From the NCBI RefSeq assembly GCF_027922425.1, contig NZ_BSFQ01000044.1, positions 1-62,179 of the forward strand: a DNA stretch of 62,179 bases, in the 5' to 3' direction. This DNA is from Pseudonocardia halophobica. Lineage in GTDB: Bacteria; Actinomycetota; Actinomycetes; Mycobacteriales; Pseudonocardiaceae. The notes beneath the pieces are model-generated. The model saw only the letters and a list, made by a program, of their open reading frames with translations. It ran no database searches and had not been told where the DNA came from. The position numbers and the translations under genes are program-made. This document shows, one piece after another, positions 52,052-58,814 of this stretch (the stretch's first letter is position 1; each line of letters opens with the position of its first letter).

Positions 52052-52708
52052 GTGCCCGTCCCGATCCCGTCCCCGAACCCGCCGTTCCACCTGCCCGCCA
52101 CGCCGCTGTCGGGCCCGCTGCCCCCGGTCCGGATGAGCGCACCCGCCTCCGCGCCCGGCCTGGCCGACTCGGTGTTCGAGCGGCTGCTGACCCACCGGAT
52201 CGTCGTCCTCGGGCAGGAGGTCGACGCCGACATCGCCAACCGCATCGCCGGCCAGATGCTGCTGCTCGCGGCCGAGGACTCCGAGGCGGACATCTCCCTC
52301 TACATCAACTCGCCCGGCGGTTCCGTGCACGACGGGCTCGCCGTCCTCGACACCATGCGGTTCATCCCGTGCGACGTCGCCACCTACGCCATGGGGCTTG
52401 CCGCGTCGATGGGCCAGGTGCTGCTGTCCGCCGGGACCCGCGGGAAGCGGTACGTGCTGCCGCACACGAAGGTGCTGATGCACCAGCCCTCGGCCGGGGT
52501 CGGGGGCGCGGAGACCGACATCCGGATCCGCGCGGAGCTGTTGCGGCGCAACAAGGAGGAGATGGCCCGGCTGATCGCCGAGCACACCGGGCAGACGGTC
52601 GAGCGGATCACCGAGGACTTCGACCGCGACCGCTGGTTCTCCGCCGAGGAAGCGCTCGCCTACGGCTTCGTCGACCACGTCGTGACCAGAGCGGGCGAGG
52701 TGAGGTGA
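52052..52708 (+). CDS. ClpP-family serine protease, solitary paralogue
   Basis: Two hundred eighteen residues from a GTG with AGGAGGT 4 bases upstream; an ATG at 52134 has no ribosome binding site. The triad is Ser119 (GLAASMGQ), His144 (LMHQPSAG) and Asp193 (DRDRWFSAEEA). YINSPGGSVHDGLAVLDTMR is the usual handle region. A Pro-rich 30-residue N-terminus is unlike the housekeeping ClpP1/ClpP2. No clpX, tig or second clpP is adjacent. The stop codon lies within a GAGGT repeat (52697-52716). Confidence 0.88.
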   Translation: MPVPIPSPNPPFHLPATPLSGPLPPVRMSAPASAPGLADSVFERLLTHRIVVLGQEVDADIANRIAGQMLLLAAEDSEADISLYINSPGGSVHDGLAVLDTMRFIPCDVATYAMGLAASMGQVLLSAGTRGKRYVLPHTKVLMHQPSAGVGGAETDIRIRAELLRRNKEEMARLIAEHTGQTVERITEDFDRDRWFSAEEALAYGFVDHVVTRAGEVR

Positions 52709-52716
52709 GGTGAGGT
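52697..52716 (+). repeat. Four tandem GAGGT units across the clpP stop codon
   Basis: GAGGT occurs four times in a row and the gene's TGA (52706-52708) is part of the repeat. Gain or loss of one unit would change the frame and the last residues. The repeat is also ribosome-binding-site-like. Confidence 0.75.
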
Positions 52717-53052
52717 GAGACCCGGGCGGGCGTGAGGGGGAGGTTCGGCGCGGAGGCGGGGCGGAGATGGGGCGGAGGTGGGTCCCGCGAGTCGCGCCGT
52801 GGCCCCATGAGTCGCTCTGTCGCCTCCCGCGAGTCGGGAGCTCCGGCACCGCGAGTCGCGAGCTCCGGCACCGCGAGTCGGGAGATTTGGCACCGCGAGT
52901 CGCGAGCTCCGGCACCGCGAGTCGCGAGCTCCGGCACCGCGAGTCGGGAGATTTGGCACCGCGAGTCGGCACTCTCCGGTCACCGAGTCGGCGATTCCGG
53001 GACACAGGATCGTGGGCTTGCCGGAACCCGGGGGACCCGGCAGCGTCGGGGC
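52709..53052. other. Intergenic region dominated by short repeats
   Basis: The 344 bp between the clpP stop and the methyltransferase start hold no credible gene. The part from about 52785 to 52990 is made of intact and degenerate copies of a 22-bp unit. No clear promoter was found for the methyltransferase gene. Confidence 0.7.
52827..52958 (+). repeat. Array of six 22-bp units, left of the methyltransferase gene
   Basis: Six contiguous units start with CCGCGAGTCG and end with GGCA: 52827, 52849, 52871, 52893, 52915 and 52937. Three variants differ in bases 11-18 (GGAGCTCC, CGAGCTCC, GGAGATTT) in the order A-B-C-B-B-C. Degenerate units extend to about 52785 on the left and 52995 on the right. 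There are no unique spacers, so it is not CRISPR. Confidence 0.88.
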
Positions 53053-53643
53053 GTGATCGAGGTGGTGCAGGAGTCGCTGGTGCTGCCGGGCGGCGAGATC
53101 GTCGTCGTGCGGCCGGCATCCGGGGTCGAGGTGCCGTTCGACGAGCTCGGCGACGAGCTGCTGCCCCCGCACTGGGCGGAGATCTGGCCGAGCGGGATCG
53201 CGTTGGCTCACACCGCCACCGCGATCCCGTCCGGCACGCGGGTGCTCGAGATCGGCTGCGGTCTCGGGCTCCCCGCCCTCGCGGCCGCGCGGGCGGGTGC
53301 CGACGTTCTCGCCACCGACCAGTCGTCGACGGCGATCGGCCTGGTCCGGCGCAGCGCCGAGCTGAACGACCTCGTGCTGCGGGCCGAGGCGCGCAGCTGG
53401 TCCGATCCGGCGCTGGAGCCCGTCGACCTGGTGCTCGGCGCCGACCTGCTCTACGGGCACCGCAACGTCGTCGAGCTGCTGGCGGTTCTCCCCCGGCTCG
53501 CGCGGGAGGTGTGGCTGACGGACCCCGGCCGAGCACTGGCCCCCGAGTTCCTCGCCGACGCCCGGGCGACCTGGACCGTGACCAGCCGGCCGACCGGGCA
53601 GGACGGCGTCACGCTCCACCGTCTGACCCGCGACACGACCTGA
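53053..53643 (+). CDS. Class I SAM-dependent methyltransferase, protein-lysine-methyltransferase-like
   Basis: One hundred ninety-six residues. The opening LPPHWAEIWPSGIALAHTA (about 37) resembles the METTL21/nicotinamide-type methyltransferase lead-in, followed by motif I VLEIGCGLGLPALAAARAGA (about 64-83), motif II VLATDQS and motif IV DLVLGADLLYGH. It transfers a methyl group from SAM; the acceptor is unknown. The GTG at 53053 is the best start. Both sides are bordered by arrays of the same 22-bp repeat in opposite orientation. Confidence 0.8.
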   Translation: MIEVVQESLVLPGGEIVVVRPASGVEVPFDELGDELLPPHWAEIWPSGIALAHTATAIPSGTRVLEIGCGLGLPALAAARAGADVLATDQSSTAIGLVRRSAELNDLVLRAEARSWSDPALEPVDLVLGADLLYGHRNVVELLAVLPRLAREVWLTDPGRALAPEFLADARATWTVTSRPTGQDGVTLHRLTRDTT

Positions 53644-53685
53644 CCCAGGGCCTCCCGACATCGCACACTCGGTCGCCCGGAACTG

Positions 53686-53762
53686 CCGACTCGCGGTGCC
53701 GGAACTCCCGACTCGCGGTGCCAGAAGTCCCGACTCGCGGTGCCGGAACTCCCGACTCGCGG
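53686..53762 (-). repeat. Array of 22-bp units, right of the methyltransferase gene
   Basis: Units CCGACTCGCGGTGCC plus GGAACTC or AGAAGTC at 53686-53707, 53708-53729 and 53730-53751, with a partial unit to 53762 and a degenerate one before. They are the reverse complement of the units at 52827-52958, so the two arrays form an inverted pair around the gene at 53053-53643. Confidence 0.88.
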
Positions 53763-53793
53763 GAACCTTCACGCCGTCTCACGTGACGGGCGC

Positions 53794-54522
53794 TCAGCTC
53801 ATGGTCAGCCCGCCACTGACGCTGAGGGTCTGCCCGGTGATGTAGGCGGCGTCGGGCGAGGCGAAGAAGGCCACCGCGCCGGCGAGGTCGGTGGGCTGGG
53901 CGAGACGGCGGAACGGGATCGCCCTGGTCAGGGACTCCCGCAGCTTCGGGTTGTCCCCGCCCATCGAGGCGAACAGCGCGGTGTCGGTCGGGCCGGGGCA
54001 CACGACGTTGGCGTTGATCCCGTGCCGGGCCGTCTCGCGCGCCACGGTCTTGGTGAAGGCGATGACCCCGCCCTTCGCCGCGGAGTACACGGCCTCGCCG
54101 GACGAGCCGACCCGCCCGGCGTCGGACGCGAGGTTGACCAGCGTGCCGCCGCCCTGCTCGATCATGATCGGCAGCACGGCCTTGCACGTGTGCAGGACGC
54201 CGTAGAGGTTGATCCGGATGACCGTGTCCCAGTCGGCCGGGTCGGAGTCGACGAACGGGCCGGCCTTGTCCCAGCCCGCGTTGTTGACCAGCACGTCGAT
54301 CCGGCCGAACCGCTCCTGGACCTGCGCGACCATGGCGTTCACGGACTCGCGGTCGGTCACGTCGGCGCGGATCCCGACCCCGCCGACGGCCTCCCCGGTC
54401 TCCTTCGCCGTGGCCTCGTCGACGTCGGTCGCGACGACCGTGACGCCGTCGGCCGCGAGCCGCTCGGCGATGGCCCGGCCGATCCCGCGGCCGGCCCCGG
54501 TCACGATGGCGATCCTGGACAC
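53794..54522 (-). CDS. badH: SDR, 2-hydroxycyclohexanecarboxyl-CoA dehydrogenase-like
   Basis: Two hundred forty-two residues. Cofactor loop TGAGRGIGRAIAERL, aspartate at the end of beta-2 (VVATDVD, so NAD), LVNNAGWDKAGPFVDSDPAD and the catalytic Tyr-Lys in SDAGRVGSSGEAVYSAAKGG. The NNAGWD stretch, the SSGEAVY stretch and VVCPGPTDTALF match my memory of BadH from Rhodopseudomonas, which oxidises the ring hydroxyl before ring opening. The neighbouring BadI-like hydrolase supports this. It lies 9 bp downstream of the acyl-CoA dehydrogenase gene in the same operon. Confidence 0.75.
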   Translation of the reverse strand: MSRIAIVTGAGRGIGRAIAERLAADGVTVVATDVDEATAKETGEAVGGVGIRADVTDRESVNAMVAQVQERFGRIDVLVNNAGWDKAGPFVDSDPADWDTVIRINLYGVLHTCKAVLPIMIEQGGGTLVNLASDAGRVGSSGEAVYSAAKGGVIAFTKTVARETARHGINANVVCPGPTDTALFASMGGDNPKLRESLTRAIPFRRLAQPTDLAGAVAFFASPDAAYITGQTLSVSGGLTMS

Positions 54523-54531
54523 TGTTCCTCC

Positions 54532-55668
54532 TTACGGGGCGAGCTCGCGGCCGACCCGCTGCCGGGCGATCACGAGCTTCATGATCTGGGCGGTGCCGTC
54601 GCCGATCTGCAGGCCGAGCACGTCGTTCATGCGCTGTGCGAGCGGCAGCTCCGTGCGGTAGCCGTACTGGCCGTGCAGCAGCAGGCACTGCGTGATGGCG
54701 TCGTGGGCGACCTTCGGCGCCCACCACTTGCACTTGGCGGCCTCCGCGGTGTGCGGGAGGTCGTGGTCCTTCAGCCACAACGTCCTCAGGCAGAGCAGGC
54801 GGGCCGCGTCGAGCAGGGTCTCCGCCTCGGCGAGCGGGAACGCGACCCCCTGGTTCGTCGACAACGGACGGTCGAAGGCCTCGCGGCGGGTGACGTACTC
54901 CCACGTCTCGTCGAGCGTCTGTGCCGCGCAGCCGAGGACCTGCAGGCCGATCAGCGCGCGGCTGACGTCGAAGCCCCGCATGACCTGCGAGAACCCGCGG
55001 CCCTCGGCGCCGATCAGGTGGTCGGCGGGGATCCGGACGCCGTCGAGGTGCGCCGCGCCCCGCCCGACCGCGGCCGTGCCCATGTCCGGGTACGGCTCGC
55101 GGGTCACGCCGGGCCGGTCCAGTGGCACGAGGAACGCGCTGATGTCGCGGCCCCGCTCCTGGGACGGCCCGGTCCGGGCGAAGGCGACCACGGCCGCGGC
55201 GTCGGCGGCGAAGGACAGGGACTTGACGCCGTCGAGCACCCAGTCCGGCCCGTCGCGCCGGGCGGTCAGCCGGGGCGTCCCCGCGTCGGACCCGGCGTGC
55301 GGCTCGGTCAGCCCGATGCCGACGATCTCCTCGCCCGAGCAGATCCGCGGCACCCACTCGGCGGCCAGCTCCGGGGCGTTGCCCGCGAGGATCTGCCCGA
55401 CGAGCGAGCCCACCACCTGCAGGTACCCGACGCAGACGTCGCCGCGCCCGATCTCCTCGGTGACGAGCCCGGCGGTGACCCGGTCCGTCCCGTGCCCGCC
55501 CAGCCCGGCGGGCAGCTCGGGGGCGATCAGGCCGGCGGCGCCGATCTCCTTGCGCAGCTCCGGCTCGATCCGCTCCCGCCCGCGGTAGGCCGGCAGCAAC
55601 GTCCCGACGGCGAGTGCGCGGGCCCGGTCGCGGAAGGACTCCTGCTCGGCGCTGAGCGAGAAGTCCAC
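54532..55668 (-). CDS. Acyl-CoA dehydrogenase, probably acting on an alicyclic acyl-CoA
   Basis: Three hundred seventy-eight residues from a GTG 2 bp after the badI stop. Family marks: VGIGLTEPHAGSDAGTPRLT (FAD/substrate loop, about 125), GVKSLSFAADAAAVVAFART, and GQYGYRTELPLAQRMNDVLG. The terminal motif is IGDGTAQI, with Asp357 where MCAD-type enzymes have the catalytic Glu (Y-E-G-T). Between BadI-like and BadH-like genes it probably dehydrogenates cyclohexanecarboxyl-CoA (AliB role). Other substrates cannot be excluded. Confidence 0.75.
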   Translation of the reverse strand: MDFSLSAEQESFRDRARALAVGTLLPAYRGRERIEPELRKEIGAAGLIAPELPAGLGGHGTDRVTAGLVTEEIGRGDVCVGYLQVVGSLVGQILAGNAPELAAEWVPRICSGEEIVGIGLTEPHAGSDAGTPRLTARRDGPDWVLDGVKSLSFAADAAAVVAFARTGPSQERGRDISAFLVPLDRPGVTREPYPDMGTAAVGRGAAHLDGVRIPADHLIGAEGRGFSQVMRGFDVSRALIGLQVLGCAAQTLDETWEYVTRREAFDRPLSTNQGVAFPLAEAETLLDAARLLCLRTLWLKDHDLPHTAEAAKCKWWAPKVAHDAITQCLLLHGQYGYRTELPLAQRMNDVLGLQIGDGTAQIMKLVIARQRVGRELAP

Positions 55669-55670
55669 GG

Positions 55671-56477
55671 TCAGTGGGCCTGGTAGTACTTGGCGAACTC
55701 GGGCGGGCGCTTCTCGGCGAAGGCGCGGGCGCCCTCCATGCCCTCGTCCGACACCGCGAACAGGTCCAGGGCGGACATCGCCATGTTGGACAGTCCGGCG
55801 TGGTGGTCGGTGTCGGCGTTGAACGAGTGCTTGAGCACGCGGATCGCCGTCGGGCTCTTGTCGGCGACCTCGGCGGCCCAGGCCCTGGCCGTGTCCATCA
55901 GCTCGGCGGCGGGGACGATCACGTTGACCAGGCCCATGTCGAGCGCCTCCTGCGCCGAGTACTGCCGGCACCAGAACCAGATCTCGCGGGCCTTCTTCTC
56001 GCCCACCACGCGGGCGAGGTAGGCGGAGCCGAACCCGGCGTCGAACGAGCCGACCTTGGGCCCGCTCTGGCCGAAGCGGGCGGTGTCGGCGGCGATCGTG
56101 ACGTCGCACAGCACGTGCAGCACGTGCCCGCCGCCGATCGCCAGCCCGTTGACGGCCGCGATCACGGGCTTCGGCACGTCCCGGATCAGCTTGTGCAGGT
56201 AGCCGATCTCGAACATCCCGCTGTCGCTGGGCCCGTAGTCACCGGTCTCGGCCCGCTGCTTCACATCGCCGCCGGTGCAGAACGCCTTGTCCCCGGCCCC
56301 CGTGAGGATGATCGCGCGCACGTCGTGGTCCGCCCACGCGGCGCGGAACGCCCTGGTCAGCTCCTCGACGGTCTTCGCACGGAAGGCGTTGTACCGGGCC
56401 GGGCGGTTCATCGTGATGACGGCGGTGGTGCCGTCGACCTCGTAAACGATGTCGGTGAAATCAGGGCTGTAGGTCAC
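55671..56477 (-). CDS. badI: Crotonase family, 2-ketocyclohexanecarboxyl-CoA hydrolase-like
   Basis: Two hundred sixty-eight residues from the GTG at 56477, preferred because GAGGGAG lies 5 bases upstream; a TTG at 56534 would add 19 residues. Features: INR-like TMNRPARYNAFRAKTVEELT, GAGDKAFCTGGDVKQR (about 70), NGLAIGGGHVLHVLCDVTIA, FGQSGPKVGSFDAGFGSAYL and ARVVGEKKAREIWFWCRQYS. This pattern is as I recall for BadI, which opens the alicyclic ring to pimelyl-CoA; it is also related to MenB. First gene of the operon, facing a TetR gene. Confidence 0.75.
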   Translation of the reverse strand: MTYSPDFTDIVYEVDGTTAVITMNRPARYNAFRAKTVEELTRAFRAAWADHDVRAIILTGAGDKAFCTGGDVKQRAETGDYGPSDSGMFEIGYLHKLIRDVPKPVIAAVNGLAIGGGHVLHVLCDVTIAADTARFGQSGPKVGSFDAGFGSAYLARVVGEKKAREIWFWCRQYSAQEALDMGLVNVIVPAAELMDTARAWAAEVADKSPTAIRVLKHSFNADTDHHAGLSNMAMSALDLFAVSDEGMEGARAFAEKRPPEFAKYYQAH

Positions 56478-56518
56478 GTCGACTCCCTCGTCTCGTTCGC
56501 CGACCACCGTGACAAACT

Positions 56519-56553
56519 TTGACTCTTGGGTCAAGATGTGAATCGTGAGTCAA
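56519..56553. promoter_or_regulatory. TetR operator candidate between badI and tetR
   Basis: Arms TTGACTC (56519-56525) and GAGTCAA (56547-56553) are exact complements across 21 bases, and a nested TTGAC-N6-GTCAA (56520-56534) shares the left arm. The right arm overlaps the TetR start codon. The position between the divergent operon and the regulator gene fits autoregulation and control of the badI operon. Confidence 0.5.
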
Positions 56554-57132
56554 CGAGTGGCGCGCAAGCGCGGGCAGCGGGTGCGGGCGATCCTCACCGC
56601 CGCGGCCGAGCTCTTCGGCGAGCGCGGCTACGCAGGAGTGAGCCTCGAGGACGTGGCCGACCGGCTCGACGTCACGAAGGGCTCGCTCTACTACTACTTC
56701 GCGAGCAAGGACGAGCTGGTCACGGCCGCGATCGAGACCCTGGGCACGGACTGGACCGACCGGCTGGAGGCGCTGCCCGTCGCCGGGTCGCCCACCGAGC
56801 GGCTGCGGGCGCTGCTTCGCGAGCACATCCGGATCGCGGTCCGCGAGTACCCGGCGGCGCTGCGCATGTTCCTGGTTCCGGACGAGTGGCCAGAGGAGCA
56901 GCGGTCCCGGATCACGGCCCTGCGCCGCCGGCACGACGCGGTGTTCCGCGCCGTCCTCGAGGAGGGGCTGCGGGGCGGCGAGTTCACCGTGGTCGCCGTG
57001 GACCCGACCCTGCAGGCGATGCACGCCGCGATGTCGCAGGCGCCGGTCTGGGTGCACGACGACCGCGGGATCGACCAGCTCGCCGACACCCTGATGATGC
57101 TGGTCGGCGTCAGCGCGGGAACTGCGGCATGA
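56545..57132 (+). CDS. TetR-family regulator of the alicyclic acid operon
   Basis: One hundred ninety-five residues. The N-terminal DNA-binding domain contains ILTAAAELFGERGYAGVSLE and DVADRLDVTKGSLYYYFASK, textbook TetR. The C-terminal ligand domain (about 70-190) is of the type with AFVLxEW-like PDEWPEEQRSRITAL. It is divergent from badI, so it probably represses that operon and responds to a CoA thioester; inference. The last 23 bp overlap the convergent gene at 57110. Confidence 0.85.
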   Translation: MSQRVARKRGQRVRAILTAAAELFGERGYAGVSLEDVADRLDVTKGSLYYYFASKDELVTAAIETLGTDWTDRLEALPVAGSPTERLRALLREHIRIAVREYPAALRMFLVPDEWPEEQRSRITALRRRHDAVFRAVLEEGLRGGEFTVVAVDPTLQAMHAAMSQAPVWVHDDRGIDQLADTLMMLVGVSAGTAA

Positions 57133-58267
57133 GGGTGCCGGCGCGGCGGCGCAGCCCGTCGATCGTCGCGATGTCGTCGTCGATGTCGGTGAGGTCCGCG
57201 GCCACCTTCTCCAGCCCCTCCACGGCGGACAGGGCGGAGCCGAGGCGGGAGTCGAGCTCGTCGTCGCGGCGGGTCAGCGCGGCCGTGACGGCCCGGCGCA
57301 GCTCCGCGTTGGCCGAGCGCGCGGCATCCCGTGCCTGTTTGCCGACGGTCAGCTGGAACTCGTCGATCATCGTCCGGACCGCGGTACGCACGTCCGCGCG
57401 ACGCCGGTCGAGGCCGCGCTTGCGCTCGCCGCTCAGCGCCGCGCCGCCCAGCCCGATCGCGCCCAGGCACGCGCCCGTGACCAGCATCCACACCGGCACG
57501 GCCACGCCGAGGAACCGGGTGAGCACGAAGGCCATCATGATCCCGCCGTACGAGGGCATGACCACGGTGAGCAGCCGGGCCGGGATCGGGGTCCGCCCGG
57601 CGTCGCCCGCGGGCGGCTCCTCGATCAGCGCGACGGTCTCGGCGCCCGGCGGGATCGGGATGTGCGGCATCGGCAGCCGCTCGGTCAGCTCGGTGCCCTC
57701 GGTCAGCCGGTCCGCGACAACCCGAACACCGTAGTCCAGCTCCACCCGGAGCCGGTCCGCCTCGGCCGCGAGCCGGTCCCGGAACCGCCCCATGATGGCG
57801 GCCCGCTCCTTCCCCGGGTCGTGCTCGCCGATGTCCCGCTCGGTGTCCGCGAGCACCGCCCGGGTGCGCGTGCGCAGGGAGAACTCGACGTCCGAGCTCA
57901 GCCCGGCGAAGCCGTCGCCGAGGATCTGCGACCACTCCCGGGACACGGCCCGCAGCCGGGACGACCGCGTGCGCAGCGCCTTGAGCTCGGCGCGCAGCCG
58001 GGCGCCGCGGGCGGGGTCGGCCAGCGCGGCGCGGCGGAAGCGCAGGTCCGAGCGCAGCGAGTCGAGCGCCCGGACGAGCTCCTGCGAGGCCGCACGCATC
58101 GCGGCCACCCGGCGGCCGGCCGTCGTCGCGCCCGCCAGGTCGTCCCGGGCGGCGCGCAGCCGGCGGGCAAGGTCCTCGCGGTCGTTGGCCTCCGCACCGG
58201 CGAGGGTGGTGCCGAGCAGGTCGAGCGCCTCGTCGACGGGGTTGCGGACGGGTTCCGGCGTGGCCAC
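57110..58267 (-). CDS. Coiled-coil membrane protein, dynamin-stalk-like without GTPase domain
   Basis: Three hundred eighty-five residues. Long Arg/Ala/Glu/Leu-rich helices occupy residues 1-200 (RAARDDLAGATTAGRRVAAM; LRAELKALRTRSSRLRAVSR) and 275-385. A hydrophobic hairpin sits between (LTVVMPSYGGIMMAFVLTRF, VPVWMLVTGACLGAIGLGGA). The arrangement recalls the helical trunk and paddle of bacterial dynamin-like proteins (IniA type), but there is no G domain here and none next to it. Function unknown. Confidence 0.6.
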   Translation of the reverse strand: MATPEPVRNPVDEALDLLGTTLAGAEANDREDLARRLRAARDDLAGATTAGRRVAAMRAASQELVRALDSLRSDLRFRRAALADPARGARLRAELKALRTRSSRLRAVSREWSQILGDGFAGLSSDVEFSLRTRTRAVLADTERDIGEHDPGKERAAIMGRFRDRLAAEADRLRVELDYGVRVVADRLTEGTELTERLPMPHIPIPPGAETVALIEEPPAGDAGRTPIPARLLTVVMPSYGGIMMAFVLTRFLGVAVPVWMLVTGACLGAIGLGGAALSGERKRGLDRRRADVRTAVRTMIDEFQLTVGKQARDAARSANAELRRAVTAALTRRDDELDSRLGSALSAVEGLEKVAADLTDIDDDIATIDGLRRRAGTLMPQFPR

Positions 58268-58318
58268 GACCGGGCTCCTCCTCGGGCGGGGACGGGCCGG
58301 GGAGGGCCCGCGGGGAAC

Positions 58319-58358
58319 GTGACGGACGGCCGGGGCGCGTGCGTGCCCCGGCCGTCAC
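58319..58358 (-). terminator. Strong GC hairpin after the histidine-rich gene
   Basis: GTGACGG..GGCCGGGGC (58319-58336 region) pairs with GCCCCGGCC-GTCAC (58345-58358) around an 8-base loop. It lies in the 139-bp space between the His-rich gene and the coiled-coil gene, both on the minus strand, and probably ends the His-rich transcript. Confidence 0.7.
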
Positions 58359-58406
58359 CGGCGCGGGAGGCCCGCGCCCCGTGCGGTGGTCCTGTCGGCG
58401 GCGGCC

Positions 58407-58694
58407 CTAGTGGACGACGCCGCCGCTGTGGTCGTGCCCGGAGTGCTCGTGGTGCTGGTGCCCGTGGTCCTCGTGGTCGCAGTTCTTCCAGTCGTGGTCG
58501 TCGTGCTTCCAGTCGTGGTCGTCGTGCTTCCAGTGGTGGTCGCCGAAGTCGTGGTGCTTGTCGTGCCCGTCGTGGTCGTGCTTGTCGTGCCCGTGCTTGT
58601 CGTGGTCGTCGTGGTGCTTGTCGTGGTGCTCGTGCTTGTCGTGGTGCTTGTCGCCGTGGTGGCTCTTGTCGTGCGAGCTCTTGAAGTCCGGCAT
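58407..58694 (-). CDS. Histidine/aspartate-rich small protein, probable metal buffer
   Basis: Ninety-five residues from the ATG at 58694. After MPDFKSSHDKSHHGDKHH almost the whole chain is His, Asp, Lys and Trp: 33 of 95 residues are His, with short repeats KHDDHDW (twice) and HDKH (several). There is a single Cys (KNCDHE) and no signal peptide or membrane helix, so it should be cytosolic. Such composition is known in Ni/Zn-storage proteins such as Hpn. It has its own terminator and no metal-enzyme gene beside it. The valine-rich frame on the opposite strand is a by-product of the His/Asp codons. Confidence 0.7.
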   Translation of the reverse strand: MPDFKSSHDKSHHGDKHHDKHEHHDKHHDDHDKHGHDKHDHDGHDKHHDFGDHHWKHDDHDWKHDDHDWKNCDHEDHGHQHHEHSGHDHSGGVVH

Positions 58695-58814
58695 CTCCGG
58701 TCTCCGTCCTCGTGGGCGCGGCCGGGTGGTCCCGGCCGTCGGTATGACCGTCACCACACGCTCGCTGATACGCCGCGTGTCGTTACCGCCGTTCCGCCCC
58801 ACGGCGCAGCGGCG

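Noticed and set aside
52785..53762. Possible CRISPR arrays
   Set aside because: The 22-bp units are contiguous with no unique spacers, and no cas genes are present.
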